The position numbers were made by a program, and so were the translations under genes. 42,362 bases of DNA from Mesorhizobium sp. (GTDB taxonomy: Bacteria > Pseudomonadota > Alphaproteobacteria > Rhizobiales > Rhizobiaceae), in assembly GCF_005063415.1 (NCBI RefSeq), contig NZ_SUEG01000014.1:18010-60371 (forward strand), in the 5' to 3' direction. How positions within the stretch are numbered: the stretch's first letter is position 1; every line of letters starts with the position of its first letter. The notes under the pieces are model-generated. The model was not told the origin of the DNA. It did no database searches and was given only the letters and a program-made list of their open reading frames with translations. Shown here piece by piece: positions 7,062 through 15,819 of this stretch.

Positions 7062-7388
7062 ATGCGTGGCCGCGCCGGGACTTCGCAGTTGGCGAGTGAC
7101 CTCAATGAGCTTTTGACGAACGTGCTGAAGCACGCCTTTCTGGGTCGCGAAGGCGGCACGATCACGCTGCGCAGCGTCGTCGATGGCGACGGTTTTCGCA
7201 TCGTAGTCGGCGATGATGGCATCGGCCTGCCCGAAGGCGAGACCTGGCCGAGACCCGGCAAGCTCGGAGCGCTGATCGCTCAATCGCTGACCGAAAATGC
7301 CAAAGCGCGGTTCGAGGTGGATTCGACCCCTGGCAACGGAACGCGGGTGACCATTGTGTTCAACAGATCGGCCGCGCTCGCGACGTAG
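7062..7388 (+). CDS. Lone histidine-kinase-type ATPase domain, possibly a truncated kinase
   Basis: A 108-residue frame that carries only the C-terminal ATPase part of a HisKA_2/HWE-like sensor kinase. The N-box is LNELLTNVLKHAF, the G1 box VGDDGIGLPEG, and the end TPGNGTRVTIVF. The conserved Gly of the G2 region is eroded (KLGALIAQSL). No phospho-acceptor His box or sensor domain lies upstream; DNA before 7022 encodes the KTSC protein in another frame. It may be a decayed kinase remnant, or a stand-alone GHKL protein acting as an anti-sigma-like or inhibitory partner. The ATG at 7062 has no good ribosome site, which favours a remnant or coupling to the KTSC gene. Confidence 0.5.
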   Translation: MRGRAGTSQLASDLNELLTNVLKHAFLGREGGTITLRSVVDGDGFRIVVGDDGIGLPEGETWPRPGKLGALIAQSLTENAKARFEVDSTPGNGTRVTIVFNRSAALAT

Positions 7389-7411
7389 CCGGTCGAGCAA
7401 GGCCATCCGCA

Positions 7412-8593
7412 TCAGCCGGGCTCCTCCATTACCTTGCGCGTGTGGCGGGCGATGACACCTTCTTCGTCGGTTGCGACGACGCGGACTTCGACCTTGCTGT
7501 CCGCCTGGCTTATGAGCGCTTCATGGGATTTGTTGGCGGCTTCGTCGATCGCCACGCCGAGCCAGCCAAGCCTCTCACAAATCGCTTTTCGGGCCGGGGC
7601 AGAGTGCTCGCCGATGCCGCCGGTGAACACCAGGCATTCCAGCCCGCCCAGCGTGTTGGCGAGGGCGGCAACTTCCCTGGCGGCGCGGAAGGCGAAAAGC
7701 TCCACCGCTTCGCGAGCCCGGCGGTCGTCGCTGGCCTCCAGCGTGCGCATGTCGCCGGAAATGCCGGACACGCCGAGCAGGCCGGATTCCTCGTAGAGCA
7801 TGTCTTGCAGCGCCTCTCCCGAAACGCCTCTTTCCAACAACAGGTACAAAAGCACGCCCGGATCGATGGCGCCGCAGCGTGTGCCCATGACCAGGCCGTC
7901 AAGCGCTGAAAAGCCCATCGTCGTATCGACGCTTCGCCCGTCGCGCATGGCGCACAGGCTCGCCCCGTTGCCGAGATGCGCGACGATGGTTCTTTTCGCC
8001 GCCAGATCGGGCGATATCTGCTTGAGCCGGCCGGCGACATATTCGTAGGAAAGCCCGTGAAAGCCGTAGCGGTGGATGCCGTCTGCCTCATAGCGGCGCG
8101 GCAGCGCGAAACGGCTGACCAGAGGCTCGATGGTCCGATGAAAGGCCGTGTCGAAACATCCGACCTGCGGCAGGTCCGGCCGCAGCGCAGCAAGCGCCCG
8201 GATTGGTGCGAGACTGCGCGGCTGGTGCAGTGGCGCAAGCGGGGTCAGCCTGTCGAGAGCCTCGATAACTGTCGGCATCAGGCGGACAGGTTCGACGAAC
8301 TCGCGTCCGCCATGGACGATGCGATGGCCGGCGGCGATCAGTTTCCTTCCGCCAAGTTCCTTCTCGATCCATTGCAGCATCTGGCCGATGCCCATGTCGC
8401 GTGATGCGTCTGCGGCAAGTGGCCGATCGCACTGCAGCTCCCCATCGGCGGCTTTCGCGGTCAGCCTTGGCGCATCGCCCAGATCCAGTGAACCGCGCGA
8501 GGCAAGATCCAGCTCGGCGGACGCTGCAAGATCGTAAAGTCGGAACTTGATGCTCGACGAGCCGGCATTCAACGCAAGGATCGATCGTCGCAT
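7412..8593 (-). CDS. ackA: Acetate kinase
   Basis: A 393-residue acetate kinase of normal length: acetyl-phosphate plus ADP gives acetate plus ATP. Family motifs are LNAGSSSIKF at the N-terminus (phosphate-binding loop), GHRIVHGG, the segment YGFHGLSYEYV, AHLGNGASLCA, MGTRCGAIDPG and FTGGIGEHS near the C-terminus. The start at 8593 overlaps the phosphoketolase stop as TGATG, so translation is coupled. Together the two genes turn pentose or hexose phosphate into acetate and ATP. No phosphotransacetylase gene is next to it, so an acetyl-CoA branch would need an enzyme encoded elsewhere. Confidence 0.96.
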   Translation of the reverse strand: MRRSILALNAGSSSIKFRLYDLAASAELDLASRGSLDLGDAPRLTAKAADGELQCDRPLAADASRDMGIGQMLQWIEKELGGRKLIAAGHRIVHGGREFVEPVRLMPTVIEALDRLTPLAPLHQPRSLAPIRALAALRPDLPQVGCFDTAFHRTIEPLVSRFALPRRYEADGIHRYGFHGLSYEYVAGRLKQISPDLAAKRTIVAHLGNGASLCAMRDGRSVDTTMGFSALDGLVMGTRCGAIDPGVLLYLLLERGVSGEALQDMLYEESGLLGVSGISGDMRTLEASDDRRAREAVELFAFRAAREVAALANTLGGLECLVFTGGIGEHSAPARKAICERLGWLGVAIDEAANKSHEALISQADSKVEVRVVATDEEGVIARHTRKVMEEPG

Positions 8594-11004
8594 CAATCGC
8601 CGGCCTTCGTCGCGCCGTCCTGCGGCCAGGACCATTTCTGGATCTCGGGCATGTCCTCGCCATGTTCGCGGACATAGGCCGTGTGCTCAGCCAATTTCCC
8701 ATGCAGCGCCGCGGCAATATCCTTCGCCCGCTCGGCCAGCCCCGGCACGCGGGCGATCGCGGCGAGCGCCAGATGATAGCGGTCGAGCTGGTTGAGCACC
8801 ACCATATCGAACGGCGTCGTCGTCGTGCCTTCCTCGCGAAAGCCATGCACATGCATGTTGTCGTGGTTGGCGCGCCGGTAGGTCAGACGGTGAATAAGAT
8901 AGGGGTAGCCGTGATAGGCGAAGATGACCGGCTTGGCCTTGGTGAACAGTGCGTCGAATCTGTCGTCGGCAAAGCCATGCGGATGCTCGGAATTCGACTG
9001 CAAAATCATCAGGTCGACGACATTGACGACGCGGATCTGCAGGTCCGGAATGCCCGAGCGCAGGATGTCGGCTGCGGCAAGCGTCTCCAGTGTCGGCACG
9101 TCGCCGGCGCAAGCCAGGACCACATCCGGATCTTCGCCCTTGGCAACCGTCCCGGCCCATTCCCAGATGCCCGCGCCGACCCTGCAGAGCGCTTCCGCGT
9201 CTTCGGCGGACAGCCATTGCGGCGCCGGCTGCTTGCCGGCGACGATGACGTTGATGCGGTTGTAGGTTTTCAGGCAATGGTCGGTGATCCACAGCAGCGT
9301 GTTGGCATCCGGCGGGAAATAGAGCCTTACCGTGTCGGCCTTCTTGTTGGCGACGAAATCGGCAAAGCCCGGATCCTGATGGCTGAAGCCGTTGTGATCC
9401 TGCCGCCAGACATGCGAGGTCAGCAGGTAGTTGAGCGAGGCGATCGGCTTGCGCCAGGCAAGTTCGCCGGAGGTCTTCAGCCATTTGGCGTGCTGGTTGA
9501 CCATGGAATCGACAATGTGGACGAACGCCTCGTAGCACGAGAACAGGCCGTGGCGGCCGGTCAGCAGATAGCCCTCCAGCCAGCCTTGGCAAAGGTGCTC
9601 GCTGAGCACTTCCATGACGCGGCCGTCGCGGGAAAGATGGACGTCGTAGGGCTCGATCCGCTCCATCCAGACCCGGTCCGTAACCTCGAACACGTCGTCG
9701 AGGCGGTTGGAGGACGTCTCGTCCGGTCCCATCAGCCGGAAATTCCTGGCATCGGCGTTCAAGCGGATCACATCGCGAAGATAGCTTCCGACGGTCCGCG
9801 TCGCCTCTCCGACGGTACCGCCCGGACGCGGTACGTCGAGCGCCAGGCCTTTCCAATCCGGAAGCACGAGGTCTTGTTTCAGCAGGCCGCCATTGGCGTA
9901 GGGGATTGCGCCCATGCGTCTTGACCCCGTAGGCGCCAGCGCCGCGAGTGCCGCCAGGAGATGCCCGCCTTTATCGAACAGTTTTTCCGGCTCGTAACTG
10001 CGCATCCAGTCTTCGAGGATCTGTCGGTGCACCGCGTCGCCGCGTGCGTTCGACACCGGTACCTGGTGCGAACGCCAGAAATCCTCGACCTTCTTGCCGT
10101 CGACCTCTTTCGGCCCGGTCCAGCCCTTGGGGCTGCGCAGCACGATCATCGGCCACAGCGGCCGCTCTCCCTTCCAGCCCGCGGCTCGTGCAGGCTCCTG
10201 GATGGAGTGGATCCGGTCGAGCACGGTATCGAGCGTGCGGGCCATCTCCCGATGCATCGGGGCAGGCTCATGGCCTTCGACGAAGAAGGTTTCGTAGCCA
10301 TAGCCGAGGAACAGGCTGCGCAACGCCTCGTCTTCCATGCGGCCGAGGATCGTCGGGCTGGCGATCTTGTAGCCATTGAGATGCAGGATCGGCAGGACGG
10401 CACCGTCGGATGCCGGGTTCAGGAACTTGTTGGAATGCCAGGCCGCGGCGAGCGGGCCGGTCTCGGCTTCGCCGTCGCCGACGACGCAGGCAACGACAAG
10501 GTTCGGATTGTCGAAGGCGGCGCCGAAGGCATGAACCAGCGCATAGCCGAGTTCTCCGCCTTCGTGGATCGAGCCGGGCGTCTCCGGAGCCGCGTGGCTC
10601 GGCACTCCGCCGGGAAACGAGAACTGCCGGAACAGCTTTCGCAGGCCGTCTTCGTCCCCGCCGACCTCGGGATAGATCTCGCTGTAGGTGCCCTCGAGCC
10701 AGGTGTTGGCGACCATTGCCGGGCCGCCGTGACCCGGCCCGCAGATGAACAGAACATCGAGACCACGTTCACGGATGATCCGGTTCAGATGCACATAGAT
10801 GAAATTGAGGCCGGGCGTCGTGCCCCAATGGCCGAGCAGCCGCGGCTTGATGTGCTCGGGCCGCAAAGGCTCGCGCAAGAGCGGATTGTCGAGCAGATAG
10901 ATCTGGCCAACCGAGATGTAGTTCGCGGCGCGCCAGTAGCGGTCCATCAGATCGATCTGGTCAAGGCCGGTTGTCTGCGCAGTGGTGCGGGCCTCGTCGT
11001 TCAT
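8593..11004 (-). CDS. xfp: Xylulose-5-phosphate/fructose-6-phosphate phosphoketolase
   Basis: An 803-residue thiamine diphosphate enzyme, normal size for the family. It cleaves xylulose-5-P (and possibly fructose-6-P) with phosphate to acetyl-phosphate plus glyceraldehyde-3-P or erythrose-4-P. Visible are LGHWGTTPG (57-65), CGPGHGGPA (88-96), [12 protein letters not shown] (145-156) and the ThDP/Mg motif [14 protein letters not shown] (177-190). The start at 11004 is fixed by GGAGG seven nt upstream; the longer frame back to 11184 is not protein-like. It is the first gene of a two-gene operon with ackA, giving a carbon-saving route to acetyl-phosphate. I cannot separate single from dual substrate specificity by eye. 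Confidence 0.96.
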   Translation of the reverse strand: MNDEARTTAQTTGLDQIDLMDRYWRAANYISVGQIYLLDNPLLREPLRPEHIKPRLLGHWGTTPGLNFIYVHLNRIIRERGLDVLFICGPGHGGPAMVANTWLEGTYSEIYPEVGGDEDGLRKLFRQFSFPGGVPSHAAPETPGSIHEGGELGYALVHAFGAAFDNPNLVVACVVGDGEAETGPLAAAWHSNKFLNPASDGAVLPILHLNGYKIASPTILGRMEDEALRSLFLGYGYETFFVEGHEPAPMHREMARTLDTVLDRIHSIQEPARAAGWKGERPLWPMIVLRSPKGWTGPKEVDGKKVEDFWRSHQVPVSNARGDAVHRQILEDWMRSYEPEKLFDKGGHLLAALAALAPTGSRRMGAIPYANGGLLKQDLVLPDWKGLALDVPRPGGTVGEATRTVGSYLRDVIRLNADARNFRLMGPDETSSNRLDDVFEVTDRVWMERIEPYDVHLSRDGRVMEVLSEHLCQGWLEGYLLTGRHGLFSCYEAFVHIVDSMVNQHAKWLKTSGELAWRKPIASLNYLLTSHVWRQDHNGFSHQDPGFADFVANKKADTVRLYFPPDANTLLWITDHCLKTYNRINVIVAGKQPAPQWLSAEDAEALCRVGAGIWEWAGTVAKGEDPDVVLACAGDVPTLETLAAADILRSGIPDLQIRVVNVVDLMILQSNSEHPHGFADDRFDALFTKAKPVIFAYHGYPYLIHRLTYRRANHDNMHVHGFREEGTTTTPFDMVVLNQLDRYHLALAAIARVPGLAERAKDIAAALHGKLAEHTAYVREHGEDMPEIQKWSWPQDGATKAGD

Positions 11005-11130
11005 GGAAATGCCTCCGGAATACCCTGGTCCGTCGGTATCTGGAGTGGCGTCGCCTCGGAGAAAGGATTTGCCTCGAAATAAGTTTGGGCGGGCGCTGCC
11101 CCTCGCCAGCAAAAGCCGGTCGGTCACTTG

Positions 11131-11155
11131 GGAACCTCGAGGCTCGCCAACGGTT
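11131..11155 (+). promoter_or_regulatory. Probable EcfG-type promoter upstream of the PIMT/erythromycin esterase fusion
   Basis: GGAAC (11131-11135), 17 nt, GTT (11153-11155), with G before GTT. The leader would be about 115 nt. The remaining intergenic DNA between xfp and this gene holds a repeated GACGTACGG (11161-11169 and 11202-11210) but no other clear signal. Confidence 0.48.
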
Positions 11156-11280
11156 AGAGAGACGTACGGAATCCAGGAATTCACGGGACCGCAATTCCAG
11201 GGACGTACGGGACATGAACCTAGTTGCCCTTGAGGACGCTTGGTTCATTGGGGCGGAGGGGTCTGCAAAAGGAGCAAAAA

Positions 11281-13281
11281 ATGCTCGATCTCTCCGATGC
11301 CCGTGATCGTATGGTGGACGTCCACCTAAGCCGCCGTGGCATTCGCGACCGCAATGTCCTGCAGGCGATGCGGGAGGTTCCGCGCGAGGCTTTCGTCGAT
11401 CCGGGCTTCGAAGAGTTCGCTTATGAGGATGGGCCGCTGCCGATCGCCGAAGGTCAGACGATATCGCAGCCCTTTATCGTTGCGTTCATGATCGAAATGG
11501 CGGAGATCGGAGCTGGGGACCATGTTCTCGAGGTCGGCACCGGCTCCGGCTATGCGGCTGCCGTAATGAGCCGCGTCGTCGAACGCGTCTACACGATCGA
11601 GCGCCACGCCGCGTTGGCTGAAACGGCAAGGCAACGGTTCAAAAAGCTTGGCTACGACAATATCGAAGTCCGCACTGGCGACGGCACCAAGGGCTGGCCC
11701 GAAGCGGCGCCCTTCGATGCGATCCTGGTTGCCGCCGCTGGACCCGGCGCACCGCTCGCTCTGCAAGAACAGCTCGACGTCGCCGGCCGGCTTATCATCC
11801 CGGTCGGCGACGAATTCGACGCGCAGCGCCTGCTCAAGGTCACCCGGACCGGCGCAGCAACTTACACCGAGGAGGATTTCGGCGGCGTGCGGTTTGTTCC
11901 GCTGATCGGCGAGCAAGGCTGGGGCGAGCCAGGCAGCGACAGCCAAATAGCGGCCGATCTTCCGCACCGGCATCAGCGCAGGAGCAGCCTGCCGCAGATG
12001 ATAGCGGCAGCAGCCGAACCGCTTCCGGATTTCGACGATCCGGCCTTCGGTGCGCTGTTCGACCGGTTTGCCGACCGCCGCGTCGTCTTGCTCGGCGAAG
12101 CCAGTCACGGTACGTCGGAGTTCTACCGTGCGCGCGCCGCGATCACTCGCAGGCTGATCGAGAAGCATGGCTTCACCATCGTCGCGGTCGAGGCCGACTG
12201 GCCCGATGCCGCGGCGATCGACCGTTACGTCCGCCATCGGCAGCCGCGGCCGGGCGCCGCGCCGCCGTTCCAGCGCTTTCCCACCTGGATGTGGCGCAAC
12301 ACAGACGTCGCGGCGTTCGTCGACTGGATGCGAGAGCATAATGAGCGGATCAGGATATCCTCCCGGCGGGTCGGGTTCTATGGCCTCGACATCTACAATA
12401 TGGGCGGATCGATCGCGGCGGTCCTGCAATATCTCGACCGGGTCGATCCGCAGGCGGCAAGGATCGCACGCGAACGCTACGGCTGCCTGACCCCGTGGCA
12501 GAACGACCCGGCCACCTATGGCCGTGTCGCACTCACCTCCGGCTACCAGAAATGCGAGAAGGCCGTGCTCGAGCAATGCCGGGAACTGCTTTCCAGAGAG
12601 CTCGACTATGCGCAGCAGGACGGTATCGATTTCCTCGACGCCACCCAGAACGCCCGCCTGGTCGCCTCCGCCGAGCGCTATTACCGCACCATGTATTACG
12701 GCGGCGCGCAATCCTGGAACCTGCGCGACACCCACATGTTCGAAACGCTGGAGCACCTGCTGCAGGCCCGCGGCCCGAATGCCAAGGCGGTGGTGTGGGC
12801 ACATAATTCCCATATCGGCGATGCCCGCTACACCGAGATGGGGATCGTCAGGGACGAAGTGAACATCGGCCAACTCTGCCGCCAGCGTCTTGGCGACGAG
12901 GTTGCCTTGATTGGGCTCAGTACGCATTCCGGGACGGTGGCCGCCGCCACCGACTGGGACGGCGACATGGAAGTGAAACCGGTTCGGCCTTCCCACAACG
13001 ACAGCTATGAGCGGCTTTGCCATGACAGCCGCGTCTCGCCTTTCCTGCTCGATTTCGAGCGCGACGACACGCTGCGCCAACGGCTTCTGGAGCGCCGGCT
13101 GGAACGCTTTATCGGCGTCATCTACCGGCCCGAGACCGAGCTCCACAGCCACTATGCGGACGCCTCGCTCGCCCGCCAATTCGATGCTTTCGTCTGGTTC
13201 GATGAAACCAGTGCCGTGACGCCGCTTGGGCCGGAACATGCGGGGACAGGCCTTCCCGAGACCTATCCTTTCGGGCTCTAG
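11281..13281 (+). CDS. Fusion of protein-L-isoaspartate O-methyltransferase and erythromycin esterase-like domain
   Basis: One 666-residue frame with two enzymes. Residues 1-215 are a PIMT: PLPIAEGQTISQPFIVA and the S-adenosylmethionine loop VLEVGTGSGYAAA (82-94), ending near GWGEPG. Such enzymes methylate isoaspartate in aged proteins. Residues about 240-665 are an erythromycin esterase-like domain: LLGEASHGTSEFY (Glu273, His276, the GExxH signature), VEADWPDA, and WAHNSHIGD. A charged linker (about 217-238) joins them. AAGGAG seven nt before the ATG fixes the start. The esterase-like half is unlikely to be a macrolide resistance determinant here; in this fused form it is probably a hydrolase linked to protein or metabolite repair. 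A probable EcfG-type promoter lies upstream. Confidence 0.93.
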   Translation: MLDLSDARDRMVDVHLSRRGIRDRNVLQAMREVPREAFVDPGFEEFAYEDGPLPIAEGQTISQPFIVAFMIEMAEIGAGDHVLEVGTGSGYAAAVMSRVVERVYTIERHAALAETARQRFKKLGYDNIEVRTGDGTKGWPEAAPFDAILVAAAGPGAPLALQEQLDVAGRLIIPVGDEFDAQRLLKVTRTGAATYTEEDFGGVRFVPLIGEQGWGEPGSDSQIAADLPHRHQRRSSLPQMIAAAAEPLPDFDDPAFGALFDRFADRRVVLLGEASHGTSEFYRARAAITRRLIEKHGFTIVAVEADWPDAAAIDRYVRHRQPRPGAAPPFQRFPTWMWRNTDVAAFVDWMREHNERIRISSRRVGFYGLDIYNMGGSIAAVLQYLDRVDPQAARIARERYGCLTPWQNDPATYGRVALTSGYQKCEKAVLEQCRELLSRELDYAQQDGIDFLDATQNARLVASAERYYRTMYYGGAQSWNLRDTHMFETLEHLLQARGPNAKAVVWAHNSHIGDARYTEMGIVRDEVNIGQLCRQRLGDEVALIGLSTHSGTVAAATDWDGDMEVKPVRPSHNDSYERLCHDSRVSPFLLDFERDDTLRQRLLERRLERFIGVIYRPETELHSHYADASLARQFDAFVWFDETSAVTPLGPEHAGTGLPETYPFGL

Positions 13282-13325
13282 CAGATTGGACCTGGGAAGC
13301 GGAAATAGAAAGAAGGAGGTCACCG

Positions 13326-13571
13326 ATGGCCGGAAGAAAGACTCATGAGCAGCAGTTGCGCATCATCGAAGAGCGCGAGAACACGAAAAACGCCGGCAAG
13401 GATTTCGACGCCGAAGCGGATTTGAAAAAGACCAGGCAAGAGCGCGAGGCGTTCCGGCGCGGTGCCGAGCTCAGATCGGACCCGAAGGACATTGCCGATC
13501 CCGACGACCGCAACATCATCCGCGGCGAGCACCAGGAAAGCGCCCACAACAAGCATCGCGCCAACCGCTGA
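13326..13571 (+). CDS. Small hydrophilic protein of unknown function
   Basis: An 81-residue, highly charged protein without membrane segment or cysteine. The N-terminal half (KTHEQQLRIIEERENTKN) is predicted helical. The C-terminal half is rich in Asp, Arg and His and looks disordered. No known domain is recognised. It has an unusually strong ribosome site, GAAGGAGGT six nt before the ATG, almost a full anti-16S match, so it is probably made in quantity. It begins 45 bp after the fusion gene and may be co-transcribed with it. Small charged proteins of this sort are common in rhizobial stress regulons (inference). Confidence 0.75.
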   Translation: MAGRKTHEQQLRIIEERENTKNAGKDFDAEADLKKTRQEREAFRRGAELRSDPKDIADPDDRNIIRGEHQESAHNKHRANR

Positions 13572-13690
13572 ACGGCCGGATCGCTTGACGTCAAGACAAT
13601 ACGGCGCCGGGTCCGTTCCCTGATCTGACGGATGCAGCGTTCGTAGCCCGCAAATTGGCAAACGAGGACGCCGTCTTGATCTCCTCGGCG

Positions 13691-14182
13691 CTATTCGGCA
13701 AAAAATGTCGCGGCGACAGCAATTGAGACGAGGCTCAGCATCGCCAGGCCTGCCCTGGCGATATGCGAAGCCTCCCAGACGTTGCGCAAATCTCTCCAGT
13801 CGCCGGTCTGCTTTCGAGAGAACATAGAAAAAAACGTCGCGGCTGATTTCGGCATGGCAGTGTCTTGCACCCAGAAATTATTGACGGGATGCGTGACCAA
13901 CCAATAGGTCGCATGCTGCGCCAGCAAGAAGACAAGCGCCGCCAAGGTCCACCAGAATCGGGCGCTTGGATAGGGCGTCAGGTAAAGCAGGACGGCGAGT
14001 GCAATGATGCCGCCGATCTCGGCGAACCCGCCGATCGTGAAGCCGGGATAGTAGATCGCCTGCACTGATCTGTAGGTGGCCTCCTTGAGGCGCAACTTGC
14101 CGGGCAATTCCAGTGCGTGCGCGAGCGAGAGCGCCATCGAGACGGCGACCAGAAGAAGGGTGGCGATCATCAATGCGCGCAT
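13691..14182 (-). CDS. Integral membrane protein, DUF1772-like
   Basis: A 163-residue protein with four predicted membrane helices: about residues 3-22, 47-66, 75-94 and 143-161. Between helices 1 and 2 it has the segment ELPGKLRL followed by YRSVQAIYYPGF, and a Trp/His-rich turn (QHATYWLVTHPVNNFW) after helix 3, as in DUF1772 (anthrone oxygenase-like) membrane proteins. No function can be given. The ATG at 14182 has GGGAG eight nt upstream; an in-frame ATG at 14200 is also possible. It lies downstream of spoVR on the same strand, about 100 bp beyond the SpoVR stop at 14281, and could be an operon tail. It is convergent with the small gene at 13326. Confidence 0.72.
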   Translation of the reverse strand: MRALMIATLLLVAVSMALSLAHALELPGKLRLKEATYRSVQAIYYPGFTIGGFAEIGGIIALAVLLYLTPYPSARFWWTLAALVFLLAQHATYWLVTHPVNNFWVQDTAMPKSAATFFSMFSRKQTGDWRDLRNVWEASHIARAGLAMLSLVSIAVAATFFAE

Positions 14183-14280
14183 GTTCCTGCTCCCGACCAT
14201 GCCAATGTGCGCGCGTAGATAGGGCCATTGGTGATCCGGTAAAGGCTATGACACCCGACGTCGCCGGCAAGCCGGTCGGG

Positions 14281-15819
14281 TCATTCCCCGATTTGGCTGG
14301 TAGACCGTTCGTGGAGCGTGGCGCCGGTCTGCGCGTCGACCGCGACCATGCTGACCTCGTAGCCCCAGAGCTTGCGGATGTGGCGCAGCGTGGCGTCGCG
14401 GCTGCCGCCTTCCAGCACGATGCCGTCCTTGACCTTGTGCTGCAGGCGCAGATGCCGGTCGCCGAGCAGGTCCACATCCACCACCTGGATGTCGGGCCGG
14501 CTGGCGCCGATGTCGTAGCTGTGGGCGAGTGCTGCGCGGACGCTCTGGTAGCCGCGCTCATTGTGTATCGAGGCGACTTCGTAATGGGGGTCGTTGGCAG
14601 CATCGGCAAGCACGAAGAACCGCCATTTCCGTATCAGGGTAGGGCTCAGATATTGGCGGATGAAGGACTCGTCTCGATGGTTGGCCCAGGCGTCAAGCAA
14701 GGTCTGGCGCCAGTCGCCGTTGCCGGCGATATCGGGGAACCAGTCGCGGTCCTCGGCCGTCGGCGCGGTCGAGATGCGCTGGATGTCCTGCATCATGTCG
14801 AGACCCAGCGCGTAAGGGTTGATACCGGAAAAGCGCGGATCGTCGAACCCTGGCTGGAAGATCACGTTCGAATGGTTGCGCAGGATTTCCAGCATGGCAC
14901 CTTCGCCGATCAGGCCGCGATCGAACAAAAGGTTCATCAGCGTGTAATGCACGAAGGTGGCGCAGCCCTCGTTCATCACCTGCGTTTGCCGCTGGGGATA
15001 GAAATACTGCGCGATCACGCGGACGATCCGGATGACCTCACGCTGCCACGGTTCCAGGATCAGGCTGTTCTTCTCCAGGAAATAAAGCAGGTTCTCCTCG
15101 GGCAGCTTGAGCGATTTCTTGCGCTCCGCCATGGTGTCCGTCTCGCGGACCTTGGTGCCGTCCTTGGACGGCGGCAGCGTGCGCCACAGATCGTTGTAGG
15201 AACGCTCCTCGTATTCCAGGCGCTCGCGAAGGCCCTCGCGCTGCTTTTCCGACGACAGCTTCGGCGGCCGGTGATATCTGAACACGCCCTGTTCCATCAG
15301 CGCATGTGCGGCATCGAGGATCTCTTCCACCGCATCGACACCATGCCGCTCCTCGCAGCGGGCAATATAGCCCTTGGCGAAGTCGAGATAGCTGAGGATG
15401 GCGCCGGCGTCCGTCCACTGCCGGAAAAGATAATTGTTCTTGAAGAAATGGTTATGCCCGAGTGCTGCGTGCGCCGTCACCAGGGCCTGGAGGGCCATGG
15501 TGTTTTCTTCCATCAGATAGACGATGCAGGGATTGGAATTGATGACGAGTTCATAGGCGAGCCCTCGCCCGCCTTTGCGATAAAGCAATTCCTGGTAGAG
15601 GTAGTGCTTGCCGAAGGACCAGTGCCGGTACATCAGCGGCATGCCGACCGAGGAATAGGCGTCGAGCATCTGTTCGGACGAGATGATCTCCATCTGCACC
15701 GGATAGACATCGAGGTGGAGCTCTTCGGTGGCGATCGCCTCGATGGTCTCGTAGGCGCGCGACAGCGTCCTGAAATCCCAGTCGGAACCGGAAAACAGCA
15801 GCCCGGATATGCTCGCCAT
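14281..15819 (-). CDS. spoVR: SpoVR family protein (YcgB-like)
   Basis: A 512-residue soluble SpoVR/YcgB protein, full length. It opens with LLFSGSDWDFRTLSRAYE, followed by YPVQMEIISSEQMLDAYSS, GMPLMYRHWSFGK and LAYELVINSNPCIVYLMEEN, the most conserved block of the family. NEGCATFVHY lies in the middle. The biochemical role is unknown; the name derives from a Bacillus cortex gene, but non-sporulating bacteria carry it beside PrkA and YeaH. Its ATG overlaps the yeaH stop as TGATG, so translation is coupled. Family knowledge links this trio to nutrient starvation and stress survival. Confidence 0.95.
   Translation of the reverse strand: MASISGLLFSGSDWDFRTLSRAYETIEAIATEELHLDVYPVQMEIISSEQMLDAYSSVGMPLMYRHWSFGKHYLYQELLYRKGGRGLAYELVINSNPCIVYLMEENTMALQALVTAHAALGHNHFFKNNYLFRQWTDAGAILSYLDFAKGYIARCEERHGVDAVEEILDAAHALMEQGVFRYHRPPKLSSEKQREGLRERLEYEERSYNDLWRTLPPSKDGTKVRETDTMAERKKSLKLPEENLLYFLEKNSLILEPWQREVIRIVRVIAQYFYPQRQTQVMNEGCATFVHYTLMNLLFDRGLIGEGAMLEILRNHSNVIFQPGFDDPRFSGINPYALGLDMMQDIQRISTAPTAEDRDWFPDIAGNGDWRQTLLDAWANHRDESFIRQYLSPTLIRKWRFFVLADAANDPHYEVASIHNERGYQSVRAALAHSYDIGASRPDIQVVDVDLLGDRHLRLQHKVKDGIVLEGGSRDATLRHIRKLWGYEVSMVAVDAQTGATLHERSTSQIGE

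Noticed and set aside
11161..11210. GACGTACGG occurring twice, with GGAATT/AATTCC nearby, in the xfp intergenic region
   Set aside because: Only two copies of nine bases and a short imperfect inverted pair; no clear placement relative to a promoter, so it may be chance.
11281..13281. Macrolide resistance gene (ere)
   Set aside because: The esterase-like domain is fused to a PIMT and lies in a stress-gene setting, with no mobile element or other resistance gene; resistance is not supported.
11326..13323. Long minus-strand open frame opposite the PIMT/esterase fusion
   Set aside because: It mirrors the real gene's codon pattern in GC-rich DNA; no domain or ribosome site, while the plus-strand frame has full motifs of two enzymes.
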